Part shown: positions 33,521-46,203 of the stretch, piece after piece
How the letters are laid out: every line of letters starts with the position of its first letter
Position numbering within the stretch: the first letter of the stretch is position 1
From: Drechmeria coniospora
Lineage: Eukaryota; Ascomycota; Sordariomycetes; Hypocreales; Ophiocordycipitaceae
Length of the DNA stretch: 64,000 bases
Direction of reading: 5' to 3'
Assembly: GCF_001625195.1 (NCBI RefSeq)
Contig: NC_054389.1
Coordinates: 8,490,520 to 8,554,519, forward strand
Translations under genes and position numbers: made by a program
The notes under the pieces: generated by a model
The model's input: only the letters and a program-made list of their open reading frames with translations
The model's database searches: none
Told to the model about the DNA's origin: nothing

Positions 33521-33940
33521 AGGCGTTTATTGCACAACTACACTATTCATAATACATATAAAACTAATTAATTTACAGCATAGCACAGCACATCATTCAT
33601 ATAGCAAGTTGTAGAGAATCTTTACATGTACGTAACATATCAAGGACTCAACAATTGCACATGGTAGACGGACTATAAAGGATGGAACCTTCCTCATTTC
33701 CCCTTTTCGTGTGAGGACTTTTTGTGCTGCAATTGCAACCCTACTTACTGCAGGATTCCCTCCATCGCAGCAAGATACGCCGGACGGTGAACCAATCCGT
33801 CGAGAAGTTCTTCCTGTACTTCAGCGCACTGCAAGTACGTATGTAAGTACTACAAGCAAGTATGCTTACAGTACTCCCTCCGTACTCTGTACAGCCTCCG
33901 TTGATTCAGCACAGCCAGACGAACCGAGCTCTTCACCGCC

Positions 33941-35620
33941 ATGCTCGCGACGGGTCCCGCGGGCCTTGTGGCGGCCCTGGCCCTCTCAGCCACAGTCGCG
34001 GCCGGATACAGTTCCGCCCATTGGGAGGCGAGATTCTCGACATTCGAGAAACGTTCTTCCAACGTCAGCCGAATAGGGAACATCGAGGCCTTCAATCTCT
34101 CCGTTCCCATCGATCACTACCACAACGACTCCCGCTACGAGCCGCATTCGCACGACTCCTTCAATCTGCGATACTGGCTCGACACCTCCAACTACAGGGA
34201 TGGCGGCCCCGTCATCGTCCTCCACTCTGGCGGGAAGGCTTCTGAAGAGCGGTTGCCATATCTCCAGCATGGCATCGCCTCCATGCTGACCAAAGCCACT
34301 GGCGGTATCGGCCTCATCTTGGAGCAACGGTATGAAGGAACGAGCATGCCGTTCACGAAATTCACTGTTGAAAACCTCCGCTTTCTATCGACGGAGCAAA
34401 TCATGGCCGACGCCGCCTACTTTGCCCAAAATGTCGTTTTCCCCGGCCTCGAGCATCGCAACCTCACAGCACCCAATACCCCTTGGATCATCTACGGCGG
34501 TTCTTACGGCGGCGCCATTGCAGCCTTTTCTCGGAAGGTGTATCCAGATGTATTCTGCGGCGCCATCGCGTCATCGTCCCCGACCGTGAGCATCGACGAC
34601 TTGTGGCAGTTTTTTGAAGCCCCGCGCCTCTTTGCCCCAGGTGACTGCTCGCCGACCCAGCAGAAGATGGTAGATGTCATCGACAAGATGCTCTTCAGCA
34701 ACGATAGCCAAAATGAACTTGGAATCAAGCAGCTCTTTGGTCTTGGCGACTTCATGAACGACGAGTTTGCGAGGTTTTTAATGTACCCGATCGGCAATCT
34801 CCAACTGAATAACTGGGACCCAGCTGTAACTTCTCGCGATTTCGACGAATACTGCACGCTCATCACCTCCGATACTCTTGTGTACAAGAATGCGGCTCTG
34901 CGTCCAGAGGTGGCCCGCGCTATTGCCCATGCAGGCTACGAGGGATTGCTGGCTGAGACGCTGACGACCCGGATGCTCAACTGGGTGGGCTACATCAGAT
35001 CCGACGTCGATAATTACCCAAGTTTGAATAGAACGGAATCTTTGCGGACGTGGTTCTCAAATCGCTCTCGCAAGCCCGGTACGGATATGCAGAAAGATAA
35101 ACGCATCGCTTGGAATTATCATAGATGCAGCGAGTAAGTCGTATCAACGCACTGGCGTTGCATCCCATGCTATCCACTTAACACCTCCACTAAACTGCCC
35201 CGTAGATTGGGCGACTTCTATAACGGAGCAAGCACTCCCAAAGACCGACTTCCCGTCGTCTCACGCGCCTATACATATGAATACGAGAGCATGCTTTGCC
35301 TCACTTGGTTCAACATCACGACTCGCCCTAACCTTGAAGGCTTCAATAAGTTTGGCGGTTATAACTTCAGCTTTCCCCGCGTCGCCATCATTAACGGTGC
35401 CCACGATCCCTGGCGCGTCGAGTCACCGCACGCCATTGGTCTGCCTGGTCGTCCGTCTACTACAGAGGAGCCGTTTATTCTCATCGAAGGCGCGACCCAT
35501 CATTGGGACGAGAATGGACTCAAGGAGGAAGACAAAGGGAAGGTCGAGATACCACCGCAAATTGTAGACGTGCAAGCCAAGGAGGTTGAGTTTGTGAAGG
35601 CCTGGTTGGAAACTTGCTGA
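33941..35620 (+). CDS. Secreted serine peptidase, family S28 (Pro-X carboxypeptidase/tripeptidyl type)
   Basis: Two exons, 33941-35133 and 35206-35620, with a 72 nt intron (GTAAGT donor, CGTAG acceptor) give 535 residues. A signal peptide covers about residues 1-21. The nucleophile motif is YGGSYGGA (Ser 188). The Asp is in NGAHDPWR (near 465) and the His in GATHHWDEN (496/497), giving the S28 Ser-Asp-His triad. Several N-glycosylation sequons (NVS, NLS, NDS, NLT, NRT, NIT) fit a secreted protein. Family members cleave after proline at acidic pH, from peptide C-termini or as tripeptides from N-termini, so a nutritional or host-protein-degrading role is plausible. No linkage to the metabolic genes is evident. 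Confidence 0.94.
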
Positions 35621-36350
35621 TGAGGCATCTCGCAAGGCAGTGAAGGGGATTAAGTTCGCCGCAAGGCAGAGGCCGCAATGACAACATGCAAGGCCATGAC
35701 ATCTTCATTCCATCGACTCCGAAAGCAACGACACGGTGGGCTTGGGCGATTACGAAGACGTGCCAAGTCAAACTCGAGATACCAGAATTGGCAGAATATC
35801 GTATCATGCTATCAGAAATACAGCAATCATCTCGGGAATTTCTTTGGTGAAAACGCTCAAGCGCCAGACCGATGTTTAGATATTTTTGACAGTCGTATTT
35901 TAGCATGGTGAGTAATCCGTATCAAACGACGATGACCGTTGTTTTGAATGAGTCAATATCCATAACCCCTCGTTAAATGCATCCAATATTCGGTATTGAT
36001 CTCATGGGACGCCAAGGTACGATGCTGCTGCTAACAATGCTGGTACGAGTCGTCTGTCATGACCCCGGTGCCACGCATTATATCAAGGTTTTTCGTCCCG
36101 CGTATCGATTTCTTAACCAGATATGACGTTTCTGCATACCACATCAAGGCAAGTCAGATTCGGTTGCTTGCCTCTTGAGCTGAGACAGAAAGTGCTTAGG
36201 CTGCGTGACAAGGGGGGTCATACATTCTTACGGGAAATACCGGCACATGCAACATGAGTTCTTCCTCGCTTGACAGTGACGTACCATTCAATGATATTTT
36301 CTTTCCAATTTTGCAGATTCCACCAATTTCATGTCAAGCCAGGAATAAAA
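35621..36350. other. Intergenic; nothing recognised
   Basis: About 730 bases between the peptidase and the acetyltransferase; no supported gene. A possible splice acceptor TTGCAG at about 36311-36316 could belong to a leader intron of the acetyltransferase. Confidence 0.45.
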
Positions 36351-37492
36351 ATGCCCGGACAAACGCAGATATTCACGTCGATCCCGGATCAGCTCATCGA
36401 ACTGGTCAGCGACCGGCTGCCGACATCCATCACGCTTCTCCGCAGACTGCAGTTTGCCGTCCGTGAAAATGGCGCAACAGCCAACACTCGCATCATCGTC
36501 GCCTCCGACACGGGCAATCTTGGTGATGGAACATTGAAGCCAAGAATCTTCACAGCTGTGCACGCCGATCTCTCTCCAAGAGCGCCGATCAGCCTGTTCA
36601 TGTACTCAACACTCGAGGACAAGAGCCGAGAGATGATAGCTGGCGACCGGGAGGAGCACGAAGCTCAGGTGTCCGAAGTTGTGAATGCGCTCATCCGGCT
36701 GCGAAGCCAGTTCGATCCAGAGGGCAACTATCCCACCAGCGTGCTTCTCGGGAGCGTCCATGAGGACGTCGGGGCCATTCTCATCAAGCTCGGAAGGGTC
36801 TTGCCTCAACACTTGTACGAGAAATGGCTCTTTCGGGTGCAAGACATTCCCCCAACCGACCTTCAGCTGCCCAGGGGCATGCATTGGGGTTCTGCCACTG
36901 CCGCGGACTGCAAGCTCGCCGTTTCTCGCTCAAACATTCCGCGGACTGCGTACGAGACGACACCCTTCGAAACCATGCGGGAAAGCTAACTCGGTGCCCC
37001 ACAGCGAAGCCCTTGGTCGACTGCCTAGTCTTGTCATAAAACTAGAAGATCAGACTCCCATAGCATGGGCATTCATAGGTATCATCTACCACCTACCTAC
37101 GTGTCGCTGGACTCATTGACCGTGCTTCGCAGGTACGGATGGATCCTTGGTCAGTGTCCATTGTGAAGTGAGCAGGCCCTGGTTCCCCGAGAAGTGGGAA
37201 TCATCGGTAACTAACTCGGGGTTAGGACAGCCATCGTAGAACGGGCTTGGCCAAGAAGGTCTCGGCGAAGCTGTTGCGAGACAATGCACGAGACCTGGCA
37301 CCGGATGGTTGGGCGGCGGCAGACGTGGGCGCCGATAACGTTGCTAGTCGTGCCATGTGCAGGAGCCTGGGTGGCAAACCGAGTTGGCGTATCTCATGGT
37401 ACAAACACCAGCATCCATTGACGGTTGAAGCGGTGCTAATGGATCTATTTAGGCCCATGATGGATCTCCAGCCCCGAGCAAGTCAATGCTAG
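36351..37492 (+). CDS. GNAT-type N-acetyltransferase
   Basis: Four exons by hand: 36351-36949, 37005-37078, 37133-37167 and 37226-37492, with introns of 55, 54 and 58 nt that restore one frame of 324 residues. The C-terminal half has the GNAT fold: substrate strand TPIAWAFIGTDGSLVSVHC, acetyl-CoA loop RRTGLAKKVSAKLL, then DVGADNVASRAMCRSLGGK before a final strand SWRISWY. The N-terminal half (QIFTSIPDQLIELVSDRLP onward) matches the glycine-N-acyltransferase-like layout of many fungal GNATs. The acceptor molecule is unknown. The ATG at 36351 was chosen because an upstream in-frame ATG would add a Phe/His-rich stretch that looks untranslated. The splice joins IPRTA-EALGRLPS and AFIG-TDGS are the strongest support for this model. 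Confidence 0.82.
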
Positions 37493-39530
37493 CATCCACA
37501 TGGCCCTTATGACGGAAAGACAAAGTACATTGGGGAATAATCATGAAGCAAATATTGAAAGCATAACATGATAAGCATCAGTCACTGTACCGCTCTCGGG
37601 CATCGTCGCTCCGGTGTTTGAGACTCTTTTACTGTGCGTCGAGATTCTCGGAGTAATCCAGCGAAGGTTGAGTCCCGAGTGTTCAAAGCTTCCGGTGTGC
37701 ATTCATTTCACGATCATCAAAACTGACCGGGAAATTGCCCTTGATACCTCCAAACTAGGGACTTCTGTTACAGCGCCGCTTGACAAGGGACACAGGTGGT
37801 GTAGCGCAGCAACGTGTGGAAGTGTTCACGGGGGTTTGGGCGAGGATGAGATTAGGTGAACTGTTGTTCAATCATACGAATGTCGCATCCACTATTCCCA
37901 ACCATGGCGCCATTCCGTCGGCACTATCATAACCATACCTGAAATATCCTGCCATTAGCTTTGCGAATGCTTTTGGTCTCAATGATTACTAAACTTGATT
38001 ATGAATGGTACATTTCTATGGCAATTTTCGTTGCAGACATGATGGGTCTAGTCTGTGCGAGACTCTCTACAGCGTCTCTTTCAGTTCATGCAGTTTTCAG
38101 GAAAGGTATCACTTGCAATATCGACAATGGACAATTTCATGGTGCTCAGGCACATGCACCTGACATCAAACTTTCTCAAGAGACTAATAGACGATCAATG
38201 TCACCAACAAAGCAAATGCTGCAACGACGAGGCGTTGCCCCTCATGGCGGAGGCCGTGACGACGACCTTTGATGTTCTCTCCAGTAGTTACTCATATCGA
38301 GTCGTCGGGCCAAAACTGGGGGCGCAGGGGTTGCAACCCGCTGCATCAGGCCAGTTTCAAAGTCCCACCGCGAGAACAAAAAGGACGCTGCTGCTAGAAG
38401 ATCAGTCTCCATGCCCCATACCTGTGAGCCAAGAATCATAAATTACCCCTGGCGGCTGGCATTGCAGTTCAACACTTGCGACACTACCACATTGCCGCTG
38501 GATCATGTATACCACCATTATGACACTCTGTATTCTTCCATAATTTCGCATGCTGGGCAAGACTATCCCAAGGCCAAACACCGAAATGGGGGTTTCGAAG
38601 TGTTGCTGCGGCAGCGTGCGTCTTCCACGCGAGGTAGGATGACAAGACGGCCGAGTTATTAATAATACCCGTCCTCGAGCGATAATCCCTCTCCGATCGC
38701 TGAGCTTCGCTTGTACATGTGCGTGTATTTCATTGCACAAATCTTCCGCCGATTCTGACACAAGAATAAGCAATTGTGGTGGGTAACAGCCGTCATCGCT
38801 GGCCCCGCAAAGCAACCTTTGATTGCTCGCATACTATATATACGCATGTATACAAGCATGAAAATCAAAGCAGGAAAGCTTACTGTAGTTCATGAACAAT
38901 CAAACTTCGTAATTATCCAGAGTTTCTGGGGCCGACAGGGGGAGGAAGTGTGGGCACCACCTGGTACGGTGAGCTCTAGTGCCCGATCAGGTAATATTGT
39001 CGGGGTCGTATTTTTAGTAGCGGGGCCGTACCGGCTTCCTCGCCGAGCGGTCCGGCTGGAGACCTAATATTAGCAGTTGGGATTGTTTACAAATTAGGCT
39101 TGCCCTTCACTTAGCGGTGAACCTGCGCGTTTTTGTTTCGGAATCGATTCTAGATTTCCGGTGGTCATACAAGCGCTGTGCTGCATTTTTGCGAGCGCCA
39201 GGGAAGGCGTACAACATTTTGTTGTTCCGAAAGCAGTAGCTCCTCTATGAAGCGGCCACACCAGACGAAGCCACGGCCGAAGTCTGAAGAAGAAGAAGAA
39301 GAAGATTCTGGCTTCCTTCGAGAGACAAGCCGACAACGCATTCCGTCATGGCCGGGGCCGCTGTCGGTAGAGGGAGGATGGGGGGTTGCGCTCGTGGCAT
39401 TCAACAAGTGCAGCGCGGCATGTAACAGAAATGGGTGCACCTCGTAGCCTTGCTGGTCTTGATATCGTACTTGTGCGCAGAAACCTGTACGCCTGCTATA
39501 AATACAACCTGCGATGCTTGCGTTGCGTGC
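37493..39530. other. Intergenic, 2 kb; no gene recognised
   Basis: Only short frames. One near 38055-38270 (+) looks mildly protein-like but matches nothing I know. A GAA microsatellite (about seven units) lies at 39285-39305. Confidence 0.45.
39285..39305 (+). repeat. GAA trinucleotide microsatellite
   Basis: About seven consecutive GAA units in non-coding sequence. Confidence 0.8.
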
Positions 39531-41406
39531 CTAGTTCTCGAAGAGGTCGTCCAGGTAAGCCCGGCAACTCTCCACATCCTCGCCCACATGTCCAATGTAC
39601 ATGTCTGGACGCACAACGACGGCAAAGGAATCACCCTCTCGGGCCCACTCGGCCGTGAACGTCTTGAATTCCAAGTCTTGCACGACCGATTCCGAAACTG
39701 CTGCATTCTCGGGTCGGATCCGATACGGCACGGCGACATCCCCGTGGCCGAGGTGTACCTTTTCGTGCTTGCCAATAAGTAGCACCAGAAACTTGCCATA
39801 CGTCGTCTCTTGGTACAGCCAGGTCGTGCCGTCTCTGCCCTCGGCCCTGAGCAAAAGATCCGGGCACCGGCGGCCCGCCTTCCAGATTCCGTGCTCAGAC
39901 TTGTGCACCAGGGGAGAGTCAAACTCGTCATACGCGACACCCATGCCTAGGTACCAGGTCGATCCACACCGTCAGCTTATCAATATCCCGAAGTGGCAAC
40001 ACTGCGGCGGGACCATCGGAATCCTTCCGAAAGGCGGCCAGGGGACCGTGCAATGGACGTCCGGATTCGGCGTCTCGGCATGCCTGCACATACCTGTAAT
40101 GTACCCCGCATTCTTCTCAATCGTGCCGACATACTGTTTGGCGGTGTGAACCGTGTCACGGACCAGCGCGGCCGCAACGTCGATCACTCCTTGGGCCGTC
40201 CTCCGTCGTTCCAGGTCATAGCTGCCCAGCAACCTGTCCGCTGCCGCTGGTGTGAGGCTCGACTTCTTAACCACCAATGCCAGGCGCCAGGCGAGATGGA
40301 ACGCGTCGGCGATGCCCGTGTTCAGCCCCTGTCCGCCGTTGACGGAGTGGACATGAGCTGCGTCGCCACCAAGGAGGATGCGACCAGCCCCATTCTTGGA
40401 CACGAACGATGAGGCAATTCGCTCCTTGACTGTGATGCCGAGTGAGCATGGCAGTGGGATCATTGCGCTGTCGTGGGCTACACACCATCAAACGTGCTGT
40501 ACCACTCCGTCTTCTTGAAATTTACCTGGTGCGGCGCCATGTGCTGCTTGATCGACTCCTCCGCCCGAGCCTGCGTGACCTCGCCGTCGAGGAGGACGTA
40601 GAACCGGCACAGGCCACGCTCGCGGGGAATCCACGACACGCGCGACTGGCCGTTGAGCTGAAAGGTGATGATCTCGGGGCAAATCGGAAAGTCGGTGTCG
40701 ATGAAGGTGTCTAGCACCGCCCAAAGCATTTCCGGCTTCGTGCCCGTAAAGGTTGCGCCTGTAGCCTTACGAACAAACGACCGAGCTCCATCGGCGCCGA
40801 CGGCATACTTGCTGCGAACCGTACGGCCGGTGTTGGTCGAGACCTCGACAAAACTGTGGCACTCGGAAATGGACACGACCTGCTCGCCGTAGTGCACCGC
40901 GTCTCCCAGTCTCTCGCTCATCATTTTCTCAACGACTGGTTGACCGATCATGAGGAAGTTCTTATGCAGGCAGTGGTCGAGGCCAACCCACCAGTCGTTT
41001 TGTCGCGACTTGAAAACGCCATCACCAAAGGTCGAACTCGCTGGTGCCGTCAGCGGATGATGTCTGCACCCCTTCTGCTTATCCACATACTATTGCACTT
41101 GAGGCCCTGAGGTAGCAGGTCGTCCAGGAGCTTGGCAGCTTCAAAGTACTGTTGCGTGCGGGCGTTGAGGGCATCTGCGCGTCCAAATTCGAGGCTCCGA
41201 GGCTTGCCGTCGATGACGCAAACCGAAACGCCCAACCTATGCAGCAAAAGTCCAGTAAACAATCCAGTTGGCCCACCTAATGACGAGGGAAGCGCAAACC
41301 CATCAGCTCACATCACAGAAGTATCATCTCGGCGCCGAGGAGGTAGCGTACCGCCGACTATGGTCACATCGACTTCTTGTAAGTCGCCAGCTCTTCCAAC
41401 GGCCAT
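39531..41406 (-). CDS. FAD-dependent aromatic monooxygenase (phenol hydroxylase/PHBH type)
   Basis: Five exons: 41406-41352, 41276-41091, 41040-40486, 40429-40094 and 39946-39531, giving 515 residues in one frame. The FAD-binding GxGxxG is VTIVGGGPTGLFTG at about residues 14-27, split by the first intron. A middle domain has the CNTSSTFGDG and GADGARSFVRKATG motifs. The second FAD motif GRILLGGDAAHVHSVNGGQG is followed by LNTGIADAFHLAWRLA. The last exon forms a thioredoxin-like C-terminal domain (about 140 residues), as in phenol 2-monooxygenases, though the whole is shorter than the usual 600 or more. It would hydroxylate an aromatic ring with NAD(P)H and oxygen. It faces away from the isocyanide synthase across 2.1 kb, so the two may share regulation (inference). 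The 147 nt fourth intron is the longest. Confidence 0.9.
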
Positions 41407-43550
41407 CTTTGCTCAACGGATCTGCCTATCTTGGTCAGATGTTGGGCGGCGAAGGAGAGAAAGAAAGGTTGGTGTGCTTGTCTCAATCAATGGCTTTGGG
41501 GGGATTCAAAGGTTGAAAAAGAAAGTAGTATTGGCAGCAGATGTATAGTATTTGCCGTCGGGAAATGGAGGGGACGCTGGGGGTTGGAGTCGCCCTTTCA
41601 AGGGGTATGAAACACACGAACCCCGGGTCGGAAACTCGCAACACATCACGGCCAGTGTTGCCGCAGCCAAGTACGACGCTTGCAGGGGTCTTCTCTGCCG
41701 TTCAAATGCCATCTTACCAATCTGGGTTTGCTAAAACCGGTGATCCCACGGCCTGCGGAAGCTTGGGGATTCCAGGGACCTGACGTGACAATGCAGCCTC
41801 TGGGTGGGCCAGCCCCAGCGTTCGTCCTTGGCGATGGCATTGAACTCTCGGCATCTCATGATCTTTCGTTACAGGACTGCGTTTCAAGAGTCAAGTAGCT
41901 TTCTGCGATGATTCAGCAGCAGGCCTGCGCTCGCGTTGGCCTTTCATCGCGTGTTCCTCGCGTCATTCAGGGGACCGTAATCGGCCCATTCGTCTGCGAA
42001 AGATGCCGCAGTGGCCAGTCCTGCCTCACCTACGATGAGTAATGGCAAGGGAAACAAAGGATATGACGGTGGATGGTGTTGGCGACTTCATCCAGATGGA
42101 TGTGGTCTCGTGCCTCGGCTCACGTCATTTTGGATGCGACTCTGGGACAGCCAAGTTCAAACCGTCCGATCTCCCCTCCCGCCTCTCTGGGTCTTCAGGT
42201 CCGAGACTAAGCGATCGCGGATGCCCTCTGGCTTGTTGTAGGCGCGGCGTGTCGACCCTTGGCCCTCTCTGGAGACAGCTTCCATTCACGGTGACAGAAT
42301 TCCACACCGTCCTATCCTGGCGGAATTGCTGCCATGTATTCTCGGTTCCACGCTTTCGCTGACACGTGCATCATGCACACCGGCAGGTTTGCCATTCGGC
42401 CTCGATCCCCGTTCAGGCAAGTCATCAGCGAGTGGCCAATGCCGCCATCGCAAGCCTCAAGGTGCGAGAATTTGAAGACGTGAAAGCGAGCAACCGTCTC
42501 GTCCCTTGACTCAGCAAGAGCCAGTAAAGAGGAGCTGTCGCAACCAAGTCAGGTCAGACTTGAAACCCTATCATAAATACATCCATGTTGTGCGTGAGTG
42601 AGCTCTGTCATCAAACCTGCCGCTGGATGCTTCTCCCCGAATGTTTTCACTTTGTACGCGGTAGCCGGCAGGACCCCGTTTGCTGGGAATTCAGCTCCAT
42701 GGTCGCGTTTCATGTTGAACAACGATCCGACTCGGACGAGGCTCTCCCTTCAGTCTCATCGCGAAGATATCCTGCTTAGTGCTTTTTGCACCCAACAGGG
42801 CTCCTCGCTGTTGTCGATCTCCGTCGCGTGCGCTGGCGACAAGCAGCGCAGGACATGACTTGATCGCAAACAAGAGGCAGGGTGGTGAATCCCTCCGACT
42901 GAACCATCCCCTGCCACTTCGTCAGTCGTCACAAAGCCGTACGTAAGCAGTTGACCGGAAAGGTCGTCCTCTCCTTGCCTCGAAGGTTGGGCCAAGCAAT
43001 CGTTCCCACCACTAGCGGTGGACTCATCCCACCGCGGCGCCGTCACCGGCCGGTCATGGTGCATGCAAGCTGATAAGAGGTGGATGGATTGAGATGAAAG
43101 TGGGATAGCGATGGCGATGCCCCTCCCTCATCACCGACCATCCACCACCCGTCAGGCCAATACCCGGCGAGGCCAGGCAGGGACTCTGCGATGCGCCAAG
43201 CTCGGCTGTGGACTGTGCTGTGAATCCCGCGCGGCAGATGGGACTCTGGTATGCTCGATAGCCTGGCCTCGACGTAATGACACCGTCAGCCGAAATCAAC
43301 ATAATAAGGGCCGTCCCAAATCGTGCATACCACCTTGAACCCCGACTTCCTGATCGGCACTAAAGCACCAGCACTTATACGTCACCTACTTCTTGCTTTT
43401 CTCTCCTCTGAAAGACGGCCAAGATTCACGCTCCTCGTCGGCCTTCTGCGTCGCCGCTGTTCTCTTCCTTGCTCCCCTCACATCGGCCTCATTTTTGTTT
43501 CTGTATTCTTCCCCTCTCCCTCATCGGTGAGCCGTGCAGACATCACCAGC
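41407..43550. promoter_or_regulatory. Shared divergent upstream region of monooxygenase and isocyanide synthase
   Basis: A 2.1 kb gap between two genes that point away from each other. No supported coding sequence. The 100-150 bases before the synthase ATG are C/T-rich (for example TTCCCCTCTCCCTC), as in many fungal leaders. One TTTGCTCA, the yeast Mac1 copper-element core, lies at 41408-41415 just before the monooxygenase ATG; a single 8-mer is weak evidence. Confidence 0.4.
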
Positions 43551-45639
43551 ATGGCGCCCGTAGCGGTTGAGGTCATGCGTGACCCCGCAACACTATTGGG
43601 CCCGCCCGCCTACAAGACGGATGGCGATGACCTCGATCTCTTTGCACTCTCCAGCGGACTTCCCGCCCTCGTGGACACCAAAGCGCTCGACACGGCATCC
43701 AAGATACTTCACATAATCGACCGGTATCGCATGAAAAAGACGGCTGGTGCGCCGGTCAAGGCCGACGAGGGAGCGCTCCGGTTCCTCGCCGTCATTTACG
43801 GCCATGTGCGAGCCGGACGGGCCGTCCCCATGTGCCTGCCGGCGTTCCCTTTCAAATCGCCCAACTCGTCGACCAAGGTTCTCGGAAAGCTGCCGGACAG
43901 AGCGGAGGAATTGGCCCTGGCCCATCTCAACGGCCTTTGCCTGGCCATTTCCGACGTGTACGCGCCCGGCGCAAAACTCACCATCATCTCCGATGGTCTG
44001 GTATATAACGGTACATTCCCCTTTGGCCAGTGGTCGAGTGAGAGGAGCTGCTGCTAAACTGAACCGTGTAGATCTTCTCGGCGTTCCCGACAAGGATGTC
44101 TGGAACTATGGCGAGACTCTTCGAGCGTTGGCGGCCGAGAGGGGCTTCGCCTGCATCGAGTTCTCCCGGCTCAGGGATCTCGTGTCCATTCCGCTCCCGG
44201 AGCAGCTCGATGAAATGACATACGTCGCCAACGCATCCAACTTCCGCCGCGCCCTTCTCAACACCTTCAGCCGGCCCGATTGGGAGTGGAAGGTGATGAG
44301 CCAAGTGGAGGATGTCTGCCTGACGTACCGCGGTTACATCAAGTTCCTCGAGACCGATCTCCAAGACGTGTACCCGATCAATGACGAGCGCACCAAGTCG
44401 AGGTATAAGCGTGGCATCGAGTACATCGCCAAGGAGATGATGGCGCGAGGCGACGCTTTCGCCAGTGCGGTCCGCCAAAAGTACAAGGATCACGTCCGTC
44501 TCTCGATCCACCCTTCGACTGGCGCCCAGAAGCTATCCATCAGTCCCCTTCCGACCGAGACCATGTACACGACACCGTGGCACTGCACCATCGGCTACAA
44601 GCTCGACGGCAACGTCATCTCCGGCATGCGAGCCGATTTCGACAACGACGAGAGCATGGAGCTCGTGCACGAGAATGGTAGGCCGAGCTTCTTCCGCGAA
44701 AAGTCGCCACTCTGGTCGTGGGGAGAGGACAAGGGTGGCATCAGCTGCGAGCCCATCTACCCGAACGGGTGGATTTTGAAACCGGCCAAAGGCGCCAACA
44801 CGATGAAGATTGACGACATTGATGCGACGAAGGTTCGGGCGCTGTCGGAGATCGCATCTCCAATCATCTTGAGAGGCTTCTTCAACAAGCCGAACGAAGC
44901 CGCATTTACGAAAAAGTCGAGCGAGTTTGGCGAGCCTCTGCCGTGGAAGTTTGGGCTGCTGCTCAAGGTCAAAGACCATGGAGGCGACACGCAGGGGTTG
45001 AACAACGTGCTTTCGCGAGAGTGGATGCCCTTCCACTTCGACGGACTGTTCAAGACGGAGAAGAAGACGAACGAGAGAGGCGACGATGTTCTCGTCTCCA
45101 CCCCTCCGCGGTACGTGAAGAACGTTTGACGCTGCGCTCGTCACACATGCTGACTGGCTGGTCGCAGATTCCAATTTTTCTGCGGCGCAACGGCATCTCC
45201 CCGAGACACAGGGTTTACGCTCTTCTCGTCGTCGACGCAAATCTTCAAGCATCTGGCGGCCGAGTACTCGGTCGAAAGCCTGGGTAGGATGACTTGGTCG
45301 GTTGAGACGTCGTCCTTCGACTCGACAGTGCTCAAGGACATCCCATTAATCGAGGCGCATCCGACGACAGGCAAACCGTGTCTGCGTTATCACGAGCCAT
45401 GGCCGCAGAGCAAGACGCAGTTTGATGCGACCCATGTCAGGATCGACGGCTGCGACGATATGGAGAGCGCTGCCATCTGCGAGGCCATTGACTCTGCGCT
45501 GCACGACCGCCGCGTCGCATACTACCATGTCTGGGAGAAGGGCGATCTCGCCGTCAGCGACAATATTCTGATGATGCACACCCGCAGCGACTTCAATTCT
45601 GGCAGTGACCGCGAGCTGTGGCGAATCCACTTTGATTAG
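43551..45639 (+). CDS. Isocyanide synthase fused to a TauD-type dioxygenase
   Basis: Three exons (43551-44010, 44072-45110, 45168-45639), introns 61 and 57 nt, 656 residues. Residues about 40-340 match the DIT1/PvcA family: a LPAFPFKSPN motif, KVLGKLPDRAEELAL, then SDGLVYNDLLGVPD across the first intron, and a later KYKDHVRLSIHPS. In this family the enzyme converts an amino-acid amine (Tyr or Trp in bacteria, also others in fungi) to an isonitrile using ribulose 5-phosphate. Residues about 380-656 are a non-heme Fe(II)/2-oxoglutarate oxygenase: Fe ligands H475 and D477 (PFHFDG), distal His 637 (LMMHTRSDF), and Arg 648 or 652 for 2-oxoglutarate. Both active sites look intact. The fusion allows isonitrile formation and oxidation (for example desaturation) in one protein. 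Substrate and product are unknown. Confidence 0.9.
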
Positions 45640-46203
45640 CTACAGCCCATGGTCCATCCAAGTGTGAGGCTTTGTACGCACGCAGGTGGTGGGACAGACG
45701 ACAGACGAGCTGGCTCTGGTTTTGTCGGTAGTGGAATCCTCGCCGTCATTGAGGCATTATGTTTTGAGGTTCATAGCATTGAGCGACAAGAATGATCACA
45801 CTTTTTTTTTTCATCGAATTCGCCACGTTGGCACTTGGAGTACGGACGGAAGGTGCGGTGCATGTATTTTCATCTGGCAGGAGCGCAAAGGCAAGGTTTG
45901 AAGAAGGTGCAAGCCAGACTTGCTTAAGTCACAGGGCCACCAAGCCGTTAGCTGCCTAAAAATCCGTCCAACTAATTATCCTCAAACCATGTCAACGCAT
46001 TCAACATACAATTACAGTTCAATTCCCCTCCGCCAACACAATGGCCGTACTATCCATTATTCCCTCTCATGTCACGTCGCAGTAGTACTACTCCTCACAT
46101 ACGATCGTCTGACTACTGAAGCGATGCCCCAGTCGCCCACCCACCGCTGAACCGGCAATGCCACGCAACATGCATTAATGACGCACACAACCCGACTCCC
46201 GCC
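45640..46203. other. Intergenic; nothing recognised
   Basis: About 560 bases between the isocyanide synthase stop and the Artemis-like start, on the same strand. A T run (45802-45811) may be part of 3' processing. No gene is seen. Confidence 0.45.

Noticed and set aside
38055..38441. Plus-strand frame of 128 codons in the 37.5-39.5 kb gap
   Set aside because: Helical-looking start but no recognised motif, and the second half is low-complexity; no supported gene model.
41408..41415. TTTGCTCA, the Mac1-like copper element core, beside the monooxygenase start
   Set aside because: A single 8-mer; the same word also occurs near 32972 in a non-coding tract, and I found no further copies close to the isocyanide synthase. 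Not enough to claim copper control.
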